Shown piece by piece: positions 35,201-47,500 of a stretch of 64,000 bases of DNA (position 1 is the first letter of the stretch; every line of letters begins with the position of its first letter). This DNA is from Zygnema circumcarinatum (taxonomy: Eukaryota > Streptophyta > Zygnematophyceae > Zygnematales > Zygnemataceae): assembly GCA_037447605.1 (NCBI GenBank), contig CM074807.1, forward strand, positions 1,966,117 through 2,030,116, given 5' to 3'. The position numbers and the translations under genes were made by a program. A model generated the notes under the pieces. That model had not been told where the DNA came from. It did not search any database and saw only the letters and a list, made by a program, of their open reading frames with translations.

Positions 35201-37050
35201 GTCAGCATTTGAACTGACAGCCATCCTTGTCCAATTGCTTATGATGATGGTCCACAGTACCAACCATAATTCTGGCTCACGAATTCGTCGATGCTCTGCC
35301 CGTGCACCAGTTTCAGGTACGATAGCTGAATGCAATGCGCACGAGCATGACCTACTCGGAACTGTAACCTAATCTCCTGACTTTTCATCATATCATCATG
35401 TTTCATTCTGCTGGTTTAGGTGCCAGCGAGGCCAGCAGATCAGACTCGTGATCGTTGCTAACTTGAATGGCATAAGAAAGGCCAGCAAAGGAGCTATTGC
35501 CTGCCAACTCCGTAATCTACTTGCGCTTCAGAAACGAAGTCTAGTGTGCTGCTTGTCTGATGCACTCAGCATCCGTATTGAATGCTCTTTGCTGCTTTTT
35601 CTTACATCATTTGCCTTTCAGACACTGAGAAAACTGGCTGTAACGGGAACTGGTATGAGCTACACTGGAACAGATGACAGAGAATGGCTGGAGGGAGAAA
35701 CTCGTGGATGTGGCGGAAGATGACAGGTCACACTATGTCCCTTGACGAGTCGTGTTGCTACTGCGTCCTTGATTTCTTGCATTTCATAAGGGAAACAAGT
35801 TTATCGAGCATAGCGGTGATCGGTTTCGTTGTAGACCTTTCACTCCAATTCTTTGCTTCCTGTACATAACGCATTCAGGAGTTATCCACGGATACAGACA
35901 TATGAGAAATGTACGATAATCTATAGCATGCAAACCTTATACCCTTGTAATTTTGCTCTGCAGCCCCCATCACTTTCGGTTCGTGTTGGCTCCGATTCCC
36001 ACGCCTGCCACAAACCTCTACTTGAAGAAGCGCCTTGGATGGGTGGCGCCCCTAGACGAGGAGGAGGTGGGCCCACAGGTGGAGGTCTGCCCCGGGGCGC
36101 TGCGCCTTGTGGCCGACATCGCCAGGCGGGTCGGGAAGGACGGGGGCGGCGCCCTCATCATCGACTATGGCGAAAACAAGCTCGTGCAAGACAGCCTGCA
36201 GGTGTGTGTGTGCAAGGGCTCGACCAGTTCAGTGACGTATGGATTTGCTACTGGGCAATAGGCAAATCCCAGTTGTAGTACCTCGCTGATGAATTAGCTC
36301 GTGGACTGTAGCAGGAGTAAGGCGAGATCAGTCAAAGCTGGGGAGTTGATAGGTTCTTTAAAGATCTTGTCTGCTTGATGATACCAAAACGGTATTGATG
36401 TCTTTTTTGCTGACCTTGCCATGAACAGGCTATTCGCAAGCATCAGTTTGTACATGTACTGGATGCCCCGGGCACTGCAGATCTGAGTGCATATGTTGAC
36501 TTCCAGTCTCTTATATGCGCTGTCCAAGAAACTAGGTGTAAGTACCTTTTTATCCTTGTTGTTTACAACACTGCCTAATTTGCACCTCCGCCGCCAATCT
36601 CTCGTTCTAGTTATTTCAGATGTGCATTACTGTATGTAATCCAGGCTCTACTGCACGTTGCGTATTGGGACTGGTTTACTGAAGTACATTGTTGCAGCTC
36701 GGAATGACTGAAATGGTCGAGCTCCTAAAAGACAAAGCTTTTCCTCATTAGGTTTGCCCTTGTCCTCTCTTCCTTGCATGGCAGGCGGAGCAACTGCGTA
36801 TGGTCCCGTGGCCCAAAACAGGTTCCTGCATGCCATGGGCATCAACTTCCGTGCGGAGGCACTCGCTGCGACCTCCACTCCGGAGCAGCAGCAGGACCTT
36901 CAGCGCGGATACTGGCGGCTCATGGGGGAGGGGCAGCCCGCGTGGGAGGAGGACGAGGATGGTCTGCAAGCGCCGCACGGAATGGGGACGCGCTATATGG
37001 CGCTGGCCATCACCCAGGACAGCCTGGGGCCGCCTGCAGGTTTCTTGTAG
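32273..37050 (+). CDS. NDUFAF7: NDUFAF7/MidA protein arginine methyltransferase, mitochondrial complex I assembly
   Basis: Eleven exons, all in phase: 32273-32337, 32812-32981, 33318-33391, 33604-33747, 34082-34192, 34663-34966, 35258-35316, 35674-35726, 35964-36201, 36429-36537, 36785-37050. In other eukaryotes this SAM-dependent enzyme dimethylates an arginine of NDUFS2 during early complex I assembly in the matrix. Diagnostic blocks are GPITVAEYMEEVLTNP, YYMYRD-like FYMYRDVFGTHGDFVTSPE, the SAM motif VELGPGRGTLMADLLR, EVSPALRKLQ, PTIILAHEFVDALPVHQF, ALIIDYGE and the VLDAPGTADLSAYVDF segment. The N-terminus MQGGRSLFAARKALRAAVSRR is a typical presequence. Exon 6 carries an acidic-serine insertion (about 65 residues) not usual for the family. 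The last exon could splice at GCAG|GT, but reading through gives a natural C-terminus. Confidence 0.94.
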
Positions 37051-37535
37051 CGCAAAGCCTGAACCTTAAGTAGGCTTGGTGTCTTGTCGGAACAAAGTGA
37101 TTGTGAACAATGATAAAGTCATGGGAGGTATGAAGGAAATCGAAGAAAGAATTGAAATTTGTTTTCTTTACAGAGTAGATACATTCTTTTGACGTTTCCC
37201 AAAGGGAACCCCAGAAGCGGCCCCAGCTTCCGATGGAAGCAGGGCCCTAGATAAGGAGGCGACTCTGAGGTTATGCCGTCCGGAAGCGTGGCAAGTTGAC
37301 AGCCTGACGCCATGCCCCGGCCGAGCAATGATAATACCTCCTCGCCTTATTGCACTAGTCCTATGAATTCAGTGTCTTGCGATCAAAGAAGACAATGGAC
37401 TGTAAATGAGAGCCAAAAACCAGCTGCACGTGCTTTGCTGCTGCTGGGAAGAATTGGTGTCGAAATGCCCTGGTGCTGCGCTTCAGGTGAGTGGGCAGTA
37501 CACAATGTGCGCCACAGTTTTGAACATTGACGACC
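37051..37535. other. Convergent 3' ends of NDUFAF7 and the LESV-like gene
   Basis: Ordinary sequence of mixed composition. No exon, repeat or RNA gene was seen. Confidence 0.5.
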
Positions 37536-40500
37536 TCATGTCTCTGACGAAGGTGGCGAAGAAACTGACGGGTCTGCTGAGCCGGGAGGAAGCTTCTCCC
37601 GGATTTCGATTGCAAGCAGCTGCAGGGAATTGGCCACCGCCTCCGCCCAGCCGTAGTGCGGCTCCGCCCTGCGCACCCATGCACTCACATGAGAATACTT
37701 CTTGTACGCACGCTACTACCTGGCATTGCCCAGAAAAGGGACTTACTGCCAATCACAATAGGGCTGTGAACTACAAAAAGCAAAACAAAACGTCACGTAT
37801 ACGCATGCCTGGACTCTCATGAGTACGCATATATGACGCGAGAGGGAAAGCGAGAGAGAGAGCGAGAGAGCGCCAGCGAAAAGGAGAGGGTGGGAGGGAG
37901 GGAGGGAGAGGCACGGACTCGTAGTACGTGGCCTCCTTCACGCGAGCGTCCCAAAGCTCTCCGCTCGTGCTGCGGCCGTACTTGTGCACCTCTCTGGAGG
38001 CGGGGCAACAGCCGCAAGGTCAGCCCTCGTGCTGCGACGTGCTGCATTTTGGAGCAGCCTCACGCAATCACATGTATCATGTATCATGGCTCCCTTTTTC
38101 TTAGAATAGAATTGCGGAGGATATTGAACTCACCCGTTGCCAAAGTGCTCCTCTCCCCACGTCCGCGACCACCCTGCATGGCAACTCAGGCAAATTTCCG
38201 AGCGGGGAAACATAAGGGAAAAAGTTTTGCAAGTTTCAAGCCCGGGATATCCCCTGAACTTCGGGCAGCCATGGCCGCTATTCTTGCAAGTCTGTTCAGC
38301 AACAGGCATCGTCCATTCGGAGGGAACCACATGCAATCACATGCAATCAGGATTCACTATAAGGACCAAAGAACTCCCATCAAACCCTCCACGCCCTGTC
38401 GTTTGCCAAACTATGATCTGAGTTTCTCCAAATTGGAAGGCAGCCGATTGGCAGCAGCAAAAGATTTATAGACTTGTTTGGACAGCTCTCCTCTGATGGC
38501 TTCATTCCCAGAACACTTCTTGTGGGGAAGGAGAAGGCAAAGCTCACGTTCGCCTGTGGGCGACACGTGCCAGGTCTCCCCTTGCCTTGTCCCGGGCCCC
38601 TTGTTGAAGCGCTCCTCCCACTTGTCCCCCCACTTGGTGCCCGCATCGCTCTCAGCCCACTTGTCTGTCCTGCGTGCACCAATCCCTCTCCCCTCAACAG
38701 CTGCCCCCCTCTCCTGCCACACTCCTACACAATCTGCCTCCCAAAGCAACAACAATTGCAGGTTCCCATAGAACTTGTCCTTGCATATACTCCTCACTGC
38801 AGTTGCAGACTGCATGCACAACTGAAACTGCGAGCAGCCTCCGTGTATAGTAAGTGCGAATCTACAGAGTCCTCAGTTAAAGACTTCTGCAGAAAAACAT
38901 TACTTTCAAGCAGAGTCCTTTCATTCGCATCGGTGGCGGATACCACTCTCTGCAAAGGCATGCGAGTGATTTACGCGCCGTTCCAACTCTCCCCGGGGGA
39001 GGGGGAGGGGGAGGGGGAGGGGGAGGGGCGGAGGGCGCACCACTTGACGACGGCGCCGCGGCCGTCGTACTGTTCGCCCCACTTCTCCCACCACGATTGG
39101 TCGGCCAACCGCCCGTACTTGTGCGCGCCCTTCTCTGTCCACCCCTTCGCGTTGTACTTCTCCCACCTGCACGCACGCACCGCTGCAGCGTTAGAGGGAG
39201 CCGGCTTGCATGGGTAAGGTCCGGTGCTACACGCTGGACGGGAAAAGTGAGCGAATTAAGTAATGGGTTGGGTTCTGGAGAAAGCTTCACCAGCTGCACG
39301 CATCTGAAGGGAAGGGGAAACTAACAGACTGAGGTGTTCATGGAAATGCTGCCTCTCGACTACCATGGCTCTTGAGGAACAGAAAAGCTATCAATACAGC
39401 AAGGTCTGTTTATTCGGGAGGTGAGAAGCTTCTATCTGCTAAACATTGAAGACGAACAGGCTTTTAATTTGTCACTGGCAGCCACTCGCATCTACAGTAA
39501 GGTTGAAACTAAGAGCGCTGCACATGTCCACAAGTAGCTTCAATGCTTGAACTGGCCTTCCTAGTCCACTGATGAGCGCGTGCATGGAGAAAGACTCGTG
39601 AGAGTGCGTTTTCTAACCACTCCCGATGGACCCTACATTGGGAAACCGCGAAAGCAAGCGGACCTTTGCATTCTCCCTTTACCCTTGACCCCTCTCCACC
39701 ACCTCAGGCAGGCATGCATGCAGGAGGCAGCACGCACCACTTTTCATTCCAAACCCCCCCCGCCCGCGACTTGGCCTGCTTGTGCGCGCTCTTCTCGATC
39801 CTGGCCAGACCGCTGCGCCGCCCCCCCCCCCGCCCGCCGCTCAGGGGGTCGCCCGTACACGGCCAATGCAGGAAAAGGAAGGGAGGATGGAGAACTGCCT
39901 CTCATGGGGAGGGAGGGAGGGAGGGAGGGAGGGAGGGAGGGAGGGAGGCCGCCTTAAAGGAATTTACTAAGAGTCGAACTGTTCTACTGATTAAGTAGTT
40001 CAGTCAGACCTTTGGCTGCCGTCAAGCACTGCTCCTCTTGACAGTGTAAAGTGGCAGGGATAGGCGATAGCCAGCCTCTTTTTAGCCACCGCGCCAATCA
40101 GACCCGACCTAATTGAGCTTTGCCAACTTTTTCGCCTCCCCTACCACTCGTGGCCTGCATCACTGGCTGAATTTTCTATCAAACGTAGAGGAACCATCCG
40201 CCTTTCACCAACTCCCACCTCAACCCACCCGGCGAACGCACTCATCGTACCATTTTCGTCTAAGTATGCTCCAATTTTTAACACGACTCTATCTCTGGCT
40301 ATTCGCTGTAGGTCTGCAGAGTTTCACAGTTGGTGCCCGTCTAAATGGACACAGCCCTACCCTCACCCTCCTCTATTCAACCTAAAAACCCTAAAACCAA
40401 TAAAAAACCCCTTAAACCCTTTAAACCCTAAAACCCTACAAGCCATAAACCCCTTCCAACCCTACCCGCCCCGAGCTTTGCGCGCACCTCCAGTCGTCCT

Positions 40501-42169
40501 GCCGGAAGACCTCCTGCCACGTCTCCCACCAGCTGTCGCCCTGCGCGTTTCGCCCCGACTTCTCCGCCCCTGCACAGGCAGAGAGAGAGAGAGGGAGAGG
40601 GAGGGAGAGAGAGGGAGAGAGAGAGAGAGGCCTTAGCCCGCGCCCGCCCGCACATCCAGAGCGGGCGGGGCCCAGAGGGCGAGGGGGCGGGGCTCACCCA
40701 GCTCCTTGTAGCCGCTCCAATCGCTCTTTTCCCACCACTGCTCCCTCCCCCCCATCCATGGCCGCAGCAGGTCAAGGGCCGCAGAGCCTTACGAGCACTT
40801 CGACAGAGACCTGTGACACTGTGAAACCCTAACTAGCCGCTTGGACAACCGCCAAGCAGAGCTCACATTCCACCTCGCTTTAAACTCTCGCTTCAGACCG
40901 CACGCCATCCAGTAAGCTTCCAGCAAGCGGCAACAACCGATGCTATTGGCTGCTCAGTTTCCGGATCCATTATATGACTCAACAACCGCTCCACCCAGAA
41001 CCTCTCTCTCTCCCCTTCCCCTTCCCCTCTCCCTCCCACTTTCTCTCCCATTCCCCTTCCCCTCTCCCTCTCCCTCCCAGGTAGTGCACGCGGGCTGACC
41101 GTCTCCTTCCACTCGACGGAGCCCTCCGCGTTGCGCCCCCCCATGACCGTCCACCGGCAGCGGTAACCGTTGTCCGCGCGGTCCTCCCCGCTCTCGCGAT
41201 ACCACGTGCTGCCGTCCTCGGCGAGCCCGGACTCGTTCGCGGGCGGGCTCTTCAGGGAGATGCCCCACTCCTGCTCGCTGCCGATGCCCGTGTCTTCCGC
41301 CCACCCACACCCGCGCAGCACCGCGGCTGCCGCCCGCAGGGTCAGTCAGTGCTCAGCGCCGCCCGCAGCGCGCAGCAGCAGCCGGCGGGCAGCCGCAAAC
41401 CCTAAATGAAGTAGCCCCCCACCTCGGCGAGGCGGTGTATCACGCGAGCTGGGGGGGATGCAGTGCCGCTGCAGCCGCCGCAGGAGGGCGCCTCCGTTGT
41501 CGCCGAACCGCGGCCTGCACGCACGCACGGGTGGCCCAGGACGGGCTCGGAATGACTCGCTGGGGCAAAGAAAACAAGGGCTTGCTGCTTGGATCTTTCA
41601 ATATTTGATGCAATTCCATACCCTCTAAAATTGCGAGAGCATTCAGTTGTGATTACTAGTCTATCCCTTGAAAACAGAGACAGAATAAGCGCCTAGATCT
41701 CGACAAACATCAACCTAGCATCGCCTGATCTTCTCCTGTCTAAGGAATGGCCCCAGAGCTCCTGTCAGCTCCCTGCAGCGCCCTGCTACGAAGAGGATGC
41801 CACGGACAAGGGGCAGGACCGTGCGGAACCAACCTACCTTGCATGAGAAAAGAGTTGACAGTCCAAGGCCGCCACCTGCAGAGTTGACACTCCTCCACGC
41901 CTCGCCGCCCTCCATCTCAATCCAGTCCCTTCCCGCCCCTCTTCCGCCCCGACCACCCTTTCAATCCGCGCCTTTCTCCCAATCCGATGCCCGCCTTTCC
42001 CGTACAAGTCCCCAGAGCTCAGGCAGTGCGCGCTGCGGCCGCGCGGGAGGCTCCCAAGAAGGCGCGGCGGGCGCAGCAGCGCGGTGCTCTCGCCGGGGGA
42101 AGGGGGAGGGGGCGGGGCCGGGGGGGCGCTTCGCAAGTGCGGCGGCGCGCGCAGGAGCAGCAGGCCCAT
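37536..42169 (-). CDS. ESV1/LESV-type tryptophan-rich starch-binding protein
   Basis: Eleven exons close in phase to 436 residues: 42169-41838, 41514-41423, 41293-41100, 40737-40698, 40569-40488, 39812-39738, 39166-39041, 38669-38548, 38173-38134, 37993-37919, 37668-37536. ESV1 and LESV bind starch in plastids and organise glucan packing, controlling how it is degraded or phase-separated. The body is a chain of Trp/aromatic repeats: STWYRESGEDRADNGYRCRW, WWEKSDWSGYKELG, SWWETWQEVFRQDDW, WWEKYNAKGWTEKGAHKYGR, SWWEKWGEQYDGRG, TDKWAESDAGTKWGDKWEE, RQGETWHV, RTWGEEHFGNG, EVHKYGRSTSGELWD and PHYGWAEAV. These match the plant family order closely. The N-terminus (about 110 residues, Leu/Pro/Arg/Ser-rich, few acids) should be the plastid transit region. 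LESV rather than ESV1 is my preference but is not proven. The stop is TGA at 37536-37538. Confidence 0.93.
38995..39030. repeat. GGGGGA hexamer array
   Basis: About five to six GGGGGA/GGGGAG units lie just inside the intron after the exon at 39166-39041 of the LESV-like gene. Similar purine or pyrimidine runs sit in other introns of this gene (37860-37912, 39907-39950, 40580-40630). Confidence 0.7.
40379..40440. repeat. Telomere-like CCCTAAA/CCCTAAAA cluster in an intron
   Basis: Degenerate copies of CCTAAAAACCCTAAAACC, CCTTAAACCCTTTAAACC and CTAAAACCCTA lie between LESV exons 5 and 6. Both 7-mer (CCCTAAA) and 8-mer (CCCTAAAA) spacings occur. A single AAACCCTAAATG is also present at 41397-41408. 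This could be an interstitial telomere relic or a telo-box regulatory element. Confidence 0.6.
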
Positions 42170-43207
42170 GGGCAGCGCCGGCCCGCGCCCGCGCCCCCGC
42201 GCGGCCCCTCCTCTTCTGCTCCCTCTTCAGGCGCCCACCCCCCCCACCCCGGCGCTGACGCGGACTTCCGCCTTATCCACCGCGCGGGCCGCACAGCCCG
42301 CCGCGTGGCGCCCAGGGGGAGTGGGATCCGGGGACCGCCACGTGGAGGCCGGGGAGCCACCGGAGTGGCAGCTGACTAGGCAGCGCACGTGTGCGAGGAT
42401 CGCGGGGTGCATCAGATTCGGCGCGAATCCGGGCGGGCGGGCGGGCGGGCGCGCGCACGGGTGGCGGGGGGCGCGGGCGGGGGAGGGGGCGCGCCTTATC
42501 CCGGGGCCCGCGCGGCGCGGAGGGGGCCGCGCCGCACGTGCGGGGACGTGGCGAGGGGCGTGGCGGCCTGCGGACCGCGCGGCCGGCGAGCGGCCCGGGC
42601 CGTACGGCGCGGATCGCGGACGCGCGGCCGGCGAGGCGCCAGGTGGCGGGGATCATTCAATGCGAGGCAGTCACGTCATGTCGCGTCATGTCACTGGCGC
42701 GCGATGCCGTACGGACGGTCCGCCTTCCTCCTGCATGTGACAGGACAGCGACAGGGACAGTGAGTGATAGGGACGGACAGGGACAGAGCTCGCCGGCGGA
42801 CCGCATGGAGAGGTTCACTGAACAGAACTGAACGGGATTACACGGGACTGGATGAGACTGAACTGCACTGTACGGGACGAGGCGTGACTGAACTGCGGAG
42901 TGCGTGCACGGCACAGGCCGCACGGGCCGCCTCCTCGCCTGCGCGCTCGAACTAGGAGTCGGGCTTCGGGGGTGGGCACCCGCCTGGCCGTGAGGGCCGG
43001 GCGGGCAGGCAGGGGGCGGGCTGCGAGGACCCGCCTCCCCTTTGGCCTGTGTCTGCGGGTTGTCGACCTGTCCGAGGGAGGGCTCCGCCTGACTCACTCG
43101 TCGGCCCATACGTTTTCATTCTAAGGCCGATTCTCTGCATTCAATAAGTCCAACAATTGAAAATGTTTTGCAACTATTGGCTACCAATGGTGACAACCTT
43201 TAGCAAT

Positions 43208-43230
43208 GTTGGCTGGCCCGCCAATCAATG
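43208..43230 (+). repeat. Single unit related to the 24-bp repeat upstream of HisB
   Basis: GTTGGCTGGCCCGCCAATCA then ATG differs only slightly from the unit GTTGGCTAGACCCGCCAACG then AATG that is tandemly repeated at 61168-61347. The flanking DNA in both places is full of CAATGGTTG/CAACCATTG words. Confidence 0.6.
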
Positions 43231-43809
43231 AATTCAGGTTTACAAGGGTTGACTACTTGAATGGGTTTGCCAATTAGTGCTCGTGATCATTGACAATTCA
43301 ATGGTTGGCAACCGCGCAATCCAGTGGTTGCAAGTTCCGTGTTGGACCCAATGGTCCGCCCTCGTGCGTGCGGGGTGTGTTGTGCCTAGGGGGGAGGGCA
43401 CCGGGGCTAGGCCTAGGCCTAGGCCTGGGGGCGTGCCCCGGCCCGGCCCTTGGCTGGAGTCTCGACGCGGGTCCACGGAGCGGGGCGGGCTCCCCCCCGG
43501 CTGGCGGCACTGCCGACGTGGCCGCCACGACCGCGTTTTTCAGAACGTTGACTGGGGGTGACAAAGGTTGTGTCCAATTGTGCGCCGCCACGTGGCTGCT
43601 GAGGATCAGATTCGAGGCCACGCGCGGTGCTTGTGTCACGGCGGCTCGCAGCCGTTGACCGGGGTGACCGCCGGTCAAACTCGGTCAAACTCGGTCAGAC
43701 GGAGTTCGGCTGAGTGAGGACTGAGCCCTGCGGTTGACCGCCATCCGATGATGGCCGGCCGGGGTTTGGGGTTGCCATCATTCCTGCCGCTGCCCCATTT
43801 GGAGCCATC

Positions 43810-44125
43810 CCACGGCTGAGGCTCACCGCACTGTATCTACGGCTGAGGACGATTTCTTTCAGGACCGTTGAGGTGCACAGCCGTTACGGTACCGGTACGC
43901 GGCACGGCTGACGGCATCACTACCGGATGGACGGTTGAGATTCACTCAACCGTATGGATGAGGTAATGTGTACGGCTGTGCACCATCCTACGGCTGCTGT
44001 GAGCCTGTGAGACATTCGCTTATCGTGTGGTACGGATTTGGCCTGTGTGTTGCCGCATCGTGCGGCTGCATCGCGGGGTCCACATCCGACGGCTGAGATT
44101 GACCCGTCCTCCGCCAACGGCTTCC
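43810..44125. promoter_or_regulatory. Array of ACGGCTG/ACGGTTG motifs
   Basis: The core appears at about 43812, 43839, 43876 (reverse), 43901, 43931, 43946 (reverse), 43973, 43990, 44087 and 44116, often followed by AG, with spacing mostly 15-40 bp. The array lies 400-700 bp before the Toc64-like ATG. A Myb-type recognition (CNGTTR/AACGG) is one possible reading; that is inference. Confidence 0.45.
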
Positions 44126-44534
44126 CGGCTCCCGTTGAACGCAAGGCGTGACAGCGAATCCCATGTCGCCGTGAGCTGCCACGCCTCGCTGTTGACGACG
44201 CGCCGCCTGTTGAACTGTGCATGTAGCGGCCCCCGCCTCGCTCGCGCTCCCGCGCTGGGGGCGAGTTCCCCCGCGCGCTGCCCGCTGGGCCTGGGCCGGG
44301 GCCGGGGGGAGGGGAGGGCGCGGAGGCGGGAGAAAGGGAGTGAAGGAGGGAGGGCGAAGGGCCCACGGCTGCGAGTAGGGCAGAGTAGTAGGGCTCTCTG
44401 CGCCCCTGCGCGTGCGGGGCTCTCTTTATCTCAAGCGCAGCTTGCGGGAGGATGGCGCGGAGGTGAAAGCTTCGGGCCAGGGCGGCGCACCCGCGCGCCG
44501 AGAAGAAAGAGGCGCCCGCTGCATCAAGGAAGCC

Positions 44535-47500
44535 ATGGCGCAGAACCTTGTGTTTGTTGTGCCCGTAGCCGCGCTTGTCGGCCTGGTGGTCTGGGTCAAG
44601 CGGAGGGGGCGGTCAGGGAAACCGAAATTTGGAGCCTTTATTGAGGAGTTTGAGATTGAGCCGCCTGCAGCGCCGCCGCCTCCTGCAGCTCCTCCTCCCT
44701 TGACGGGCCTCACTTTTGCTGTCAAAGACATGTACGTTCTGGCATCATTCTCTGCATTCCCTCTTTGACCTCGCATTCTTACCGAGGCAGTCTGACTGGT
44801 GCGAGGCGGGATGATGAACTTCTTCAGTTCATAACCTCCTTCGCTGCGGTGGCCGGATGACAGTTGTTGGTCTGAGGCGGGTAATGAAGCCAGCATGTGA
44901 AGCTGGGTTTTTGGGTTTTTTACCTCCTGTGCACGAAATACACGCCTTTAATTAAATCATTTAGAATTCAGAAACCCTACGGTAGAACTGGAAAATGTTT
45001 GTACGGTTCGCACTTCCGTGGAGCTATTGTCAATAACAAGTGCATTGTGGAGCAATCGGATCTTGCACCTCTGTCGTGCTGTTGCATTTTGGCGTAGTTG
45101 CTATTGCCCCCCCGAATCCTTTACTGCGGGCTAGTGTTACTGTTTGGTTCTGGTTCACCGCTGGGTGTGAACTATTTCTTCGCATGAATAGGCTTTTATA
45201 GAATAAACATTAACGTAATCTTGTCCTTCTCATCCCTTGCAAATGTTGCATAATAATCTCTCCCTTTTATTCCCGCTACTGTGAGAGCTTTTGGTGAGCC
45301 CCAGTTAATCGTTTTGCTAAAACTTTGACTCGCAGAATTGACATAGAAGGTAGGGTGACTGGTTTTGGCACCCCGGACTGGAGGAGAACTCATAAGGCGG
45401 CGTTTCAAACAGCACCAGTCGTAGAGGAATTGATAAGGGCTGGAGCTAAATGCGTTGGAAAAACGCACATGGACGAGATGGCTTACAGGTAGCGGTCCTA
45501 CTGTATGTGCATTTCCGATCGTGGGAAGGTCTTGCATGGACATTTCTTGCAATTATAATGCAGGGAGGGACCTCACTTTGAAGTACAGTGGAAGTTGTTC
45601 CAAAGCAATTGTTGTTGGTCATTTAGGTTTTGACGGTCGTAGGTCACGGTTGGAGTTCCATTTTTTTTTTCTTGAGCTTCATTTTTTGGTCACAGAAAAG
45701 GAGTCGCGGCTCCACAATCTGTGTACTTGTTCCTACCCTAAACGCGTATTCTGTTTTATGCAGCATAACCGGCGAAAATAAGCCGTACGGCACTCCCATA
45801 AACCCTGCAGCTCCTCAGCATGTGCCTGGCGGGTCTTCGAGCGGCTCCGCCGTGGCAGTTGCCGGAGCTCTGGTTGACTTCTCTATAGGTGAGTTGTTTT
45901 TTCTGAAGTCACTTCGAATAGGTACGACCTAGCTATATCCACACCGTTAGTCCCAGCCTTGCGGTGCTCATTACCAAATAAATCCGCACTGTTTATGAAA
46001 CAGTTGGGGCATGCATTGTTGCTCCTTTGATTAAAGTAACCATTACCTCCTTTTCTTTAAGTGTTGTCAACCTTTCTTCAGACTGGTTGGCATGATATTC
46101 TCTGTCCTTCCTTTCGCAGATCCTTCACTATTAAGCTAATAGCCTTTGCATGAATGGGAGACAGGAACGGACACTGGAGGCAGTATCAGAGTCCCGGCCG
46201 CCTTCTGCGGCATTCTGGGGTTCAGACCTTCGCACGCGGCCGTGTCTGCCCAAGGAGTCATCCCCATGGCTCCCAGCTTTGACACAGTCGGTGCGTGCTC
46301 TCTCTCCCTCTCTCTCTTGCTCCCCATCCATCATCTATTTAAGAAAAACTTGAAGGCTGATGTGATCCTCGCAGTTAGTCATTCGCTTCGCTTCGCTTCG
46401 CTTCTTTCAAGTGAAGTATGGCACTGCGCTGCTCTGCTCTGCTCTGCTCTGCTCACTGAGCCATGCGGGGCGGCAGGGTGCTTCGCCAGCGATGTTGACG
46501 TGCTGCGCAGGGTGGGCCACGTCATGCTGCAGCAGCCGTACGCGCCCCCCCGGGCAGTCAGGACAATCATAGTCGCGGACGACTTGTTTGACCTCTCCAC
46601 TGCGCCCAAAAAGCCCGTCATATCCGCGCTTATCAACAGCGTGGAGAGGTTGATGGGGACTGGAAGTGAGCACGCTCAACCTTGCCTTCTCTGCAATGAA
46701 TGGTTTTGGTAGAATGTTTGGGGTGTACGAGCAAAGGCAATGTCGAATGGGAAAGCAGAGAGTTGTCATATGTACCTTATGTTGTCCCAGCAGTGCGCCC
46801 GGCCGACTCGCTGCTTGTATGAGTGCTCTCAAGAGGAGGCCCTCCTGCGTGTCTGTGCGAGGCAGAGGAGGGTCTGACTCGTAGGGATGAGGGCTGCCCG
46901 CAGGACTGATTCAGCGGCTGAAGGTGGGGGAGTATCTGGCAACGCAGCTGCCCTCTTTGGAACATTTTCTGCCGGAGCAGGAGGGCAGCAAGGGCAGGGA
47001 TACCGGCAAGGAGGCGCTGATTGCCATACGGGATGCCATGCGAGTGCTGCAAGGGTGAGCCTCTTTTGCCTCGCTTCGCGTGGATGTTCATCTACTTGAA
47101 TTGGAAAGGATGGGATACTGCTACAGGGAGTCTCACCCTCCCTGGTATTCAGTGGATTTTGAGACTTCAGCTAGTCAAAGGGCTACAAAAAACATGAACA
47201 GGAAAGGGCAGTACTAATTCATCGCTTACACCATGCGGTCCTGCTGATTACTTGACTAAACGTTTCTTTATGCTTATCACTGGCGAGGTGAACACGATGG
47301 TTTTCGCCTTTTTTGGTGGAATGGAGACAATCTTGTCGGACGTGTTTTCAGTTCCTCAAATAAAAGCACATGGATGCATGTTTCTTTTGTGTTGATCTGC
47401 AGGTATGGCTTGTGAGAGTAGAATAATATTGTAGTCAGGAAAGGATTGTTCATGTAGCAAGAAAATGCCAACAGCAATCTCTCACCCTTAAGCGAAATGA

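Larger units (their letters stand above)
42170..44534. promoter_or_regulatory. Divergent promoter region of the LESV-like and Toc64-like genes
   Basis: Very GC-rich at both ends (42170-42660, 44220-44460), AT-richer with imperfect CAATGGTTG-type repeats in 43140-43340. CGTACGG motifs lie at 42600-42608 and 42702-42712, and GGTACCGGTACG near 43885. CCTAGG hexamers repeat at 43407-43432. An array of ACGGCTG/ACGGTTG motifs spans 43810-44125. No exon is supported; open frames here have low-complexity composition. Confidence 0.5.

Noticed and set aside
42170-43700. Open frames of about 120-220 codons in the LESV/Toc64 promoter
   Set aside because: Same reason: GC-driven absence of stops, with no signature or splice support.
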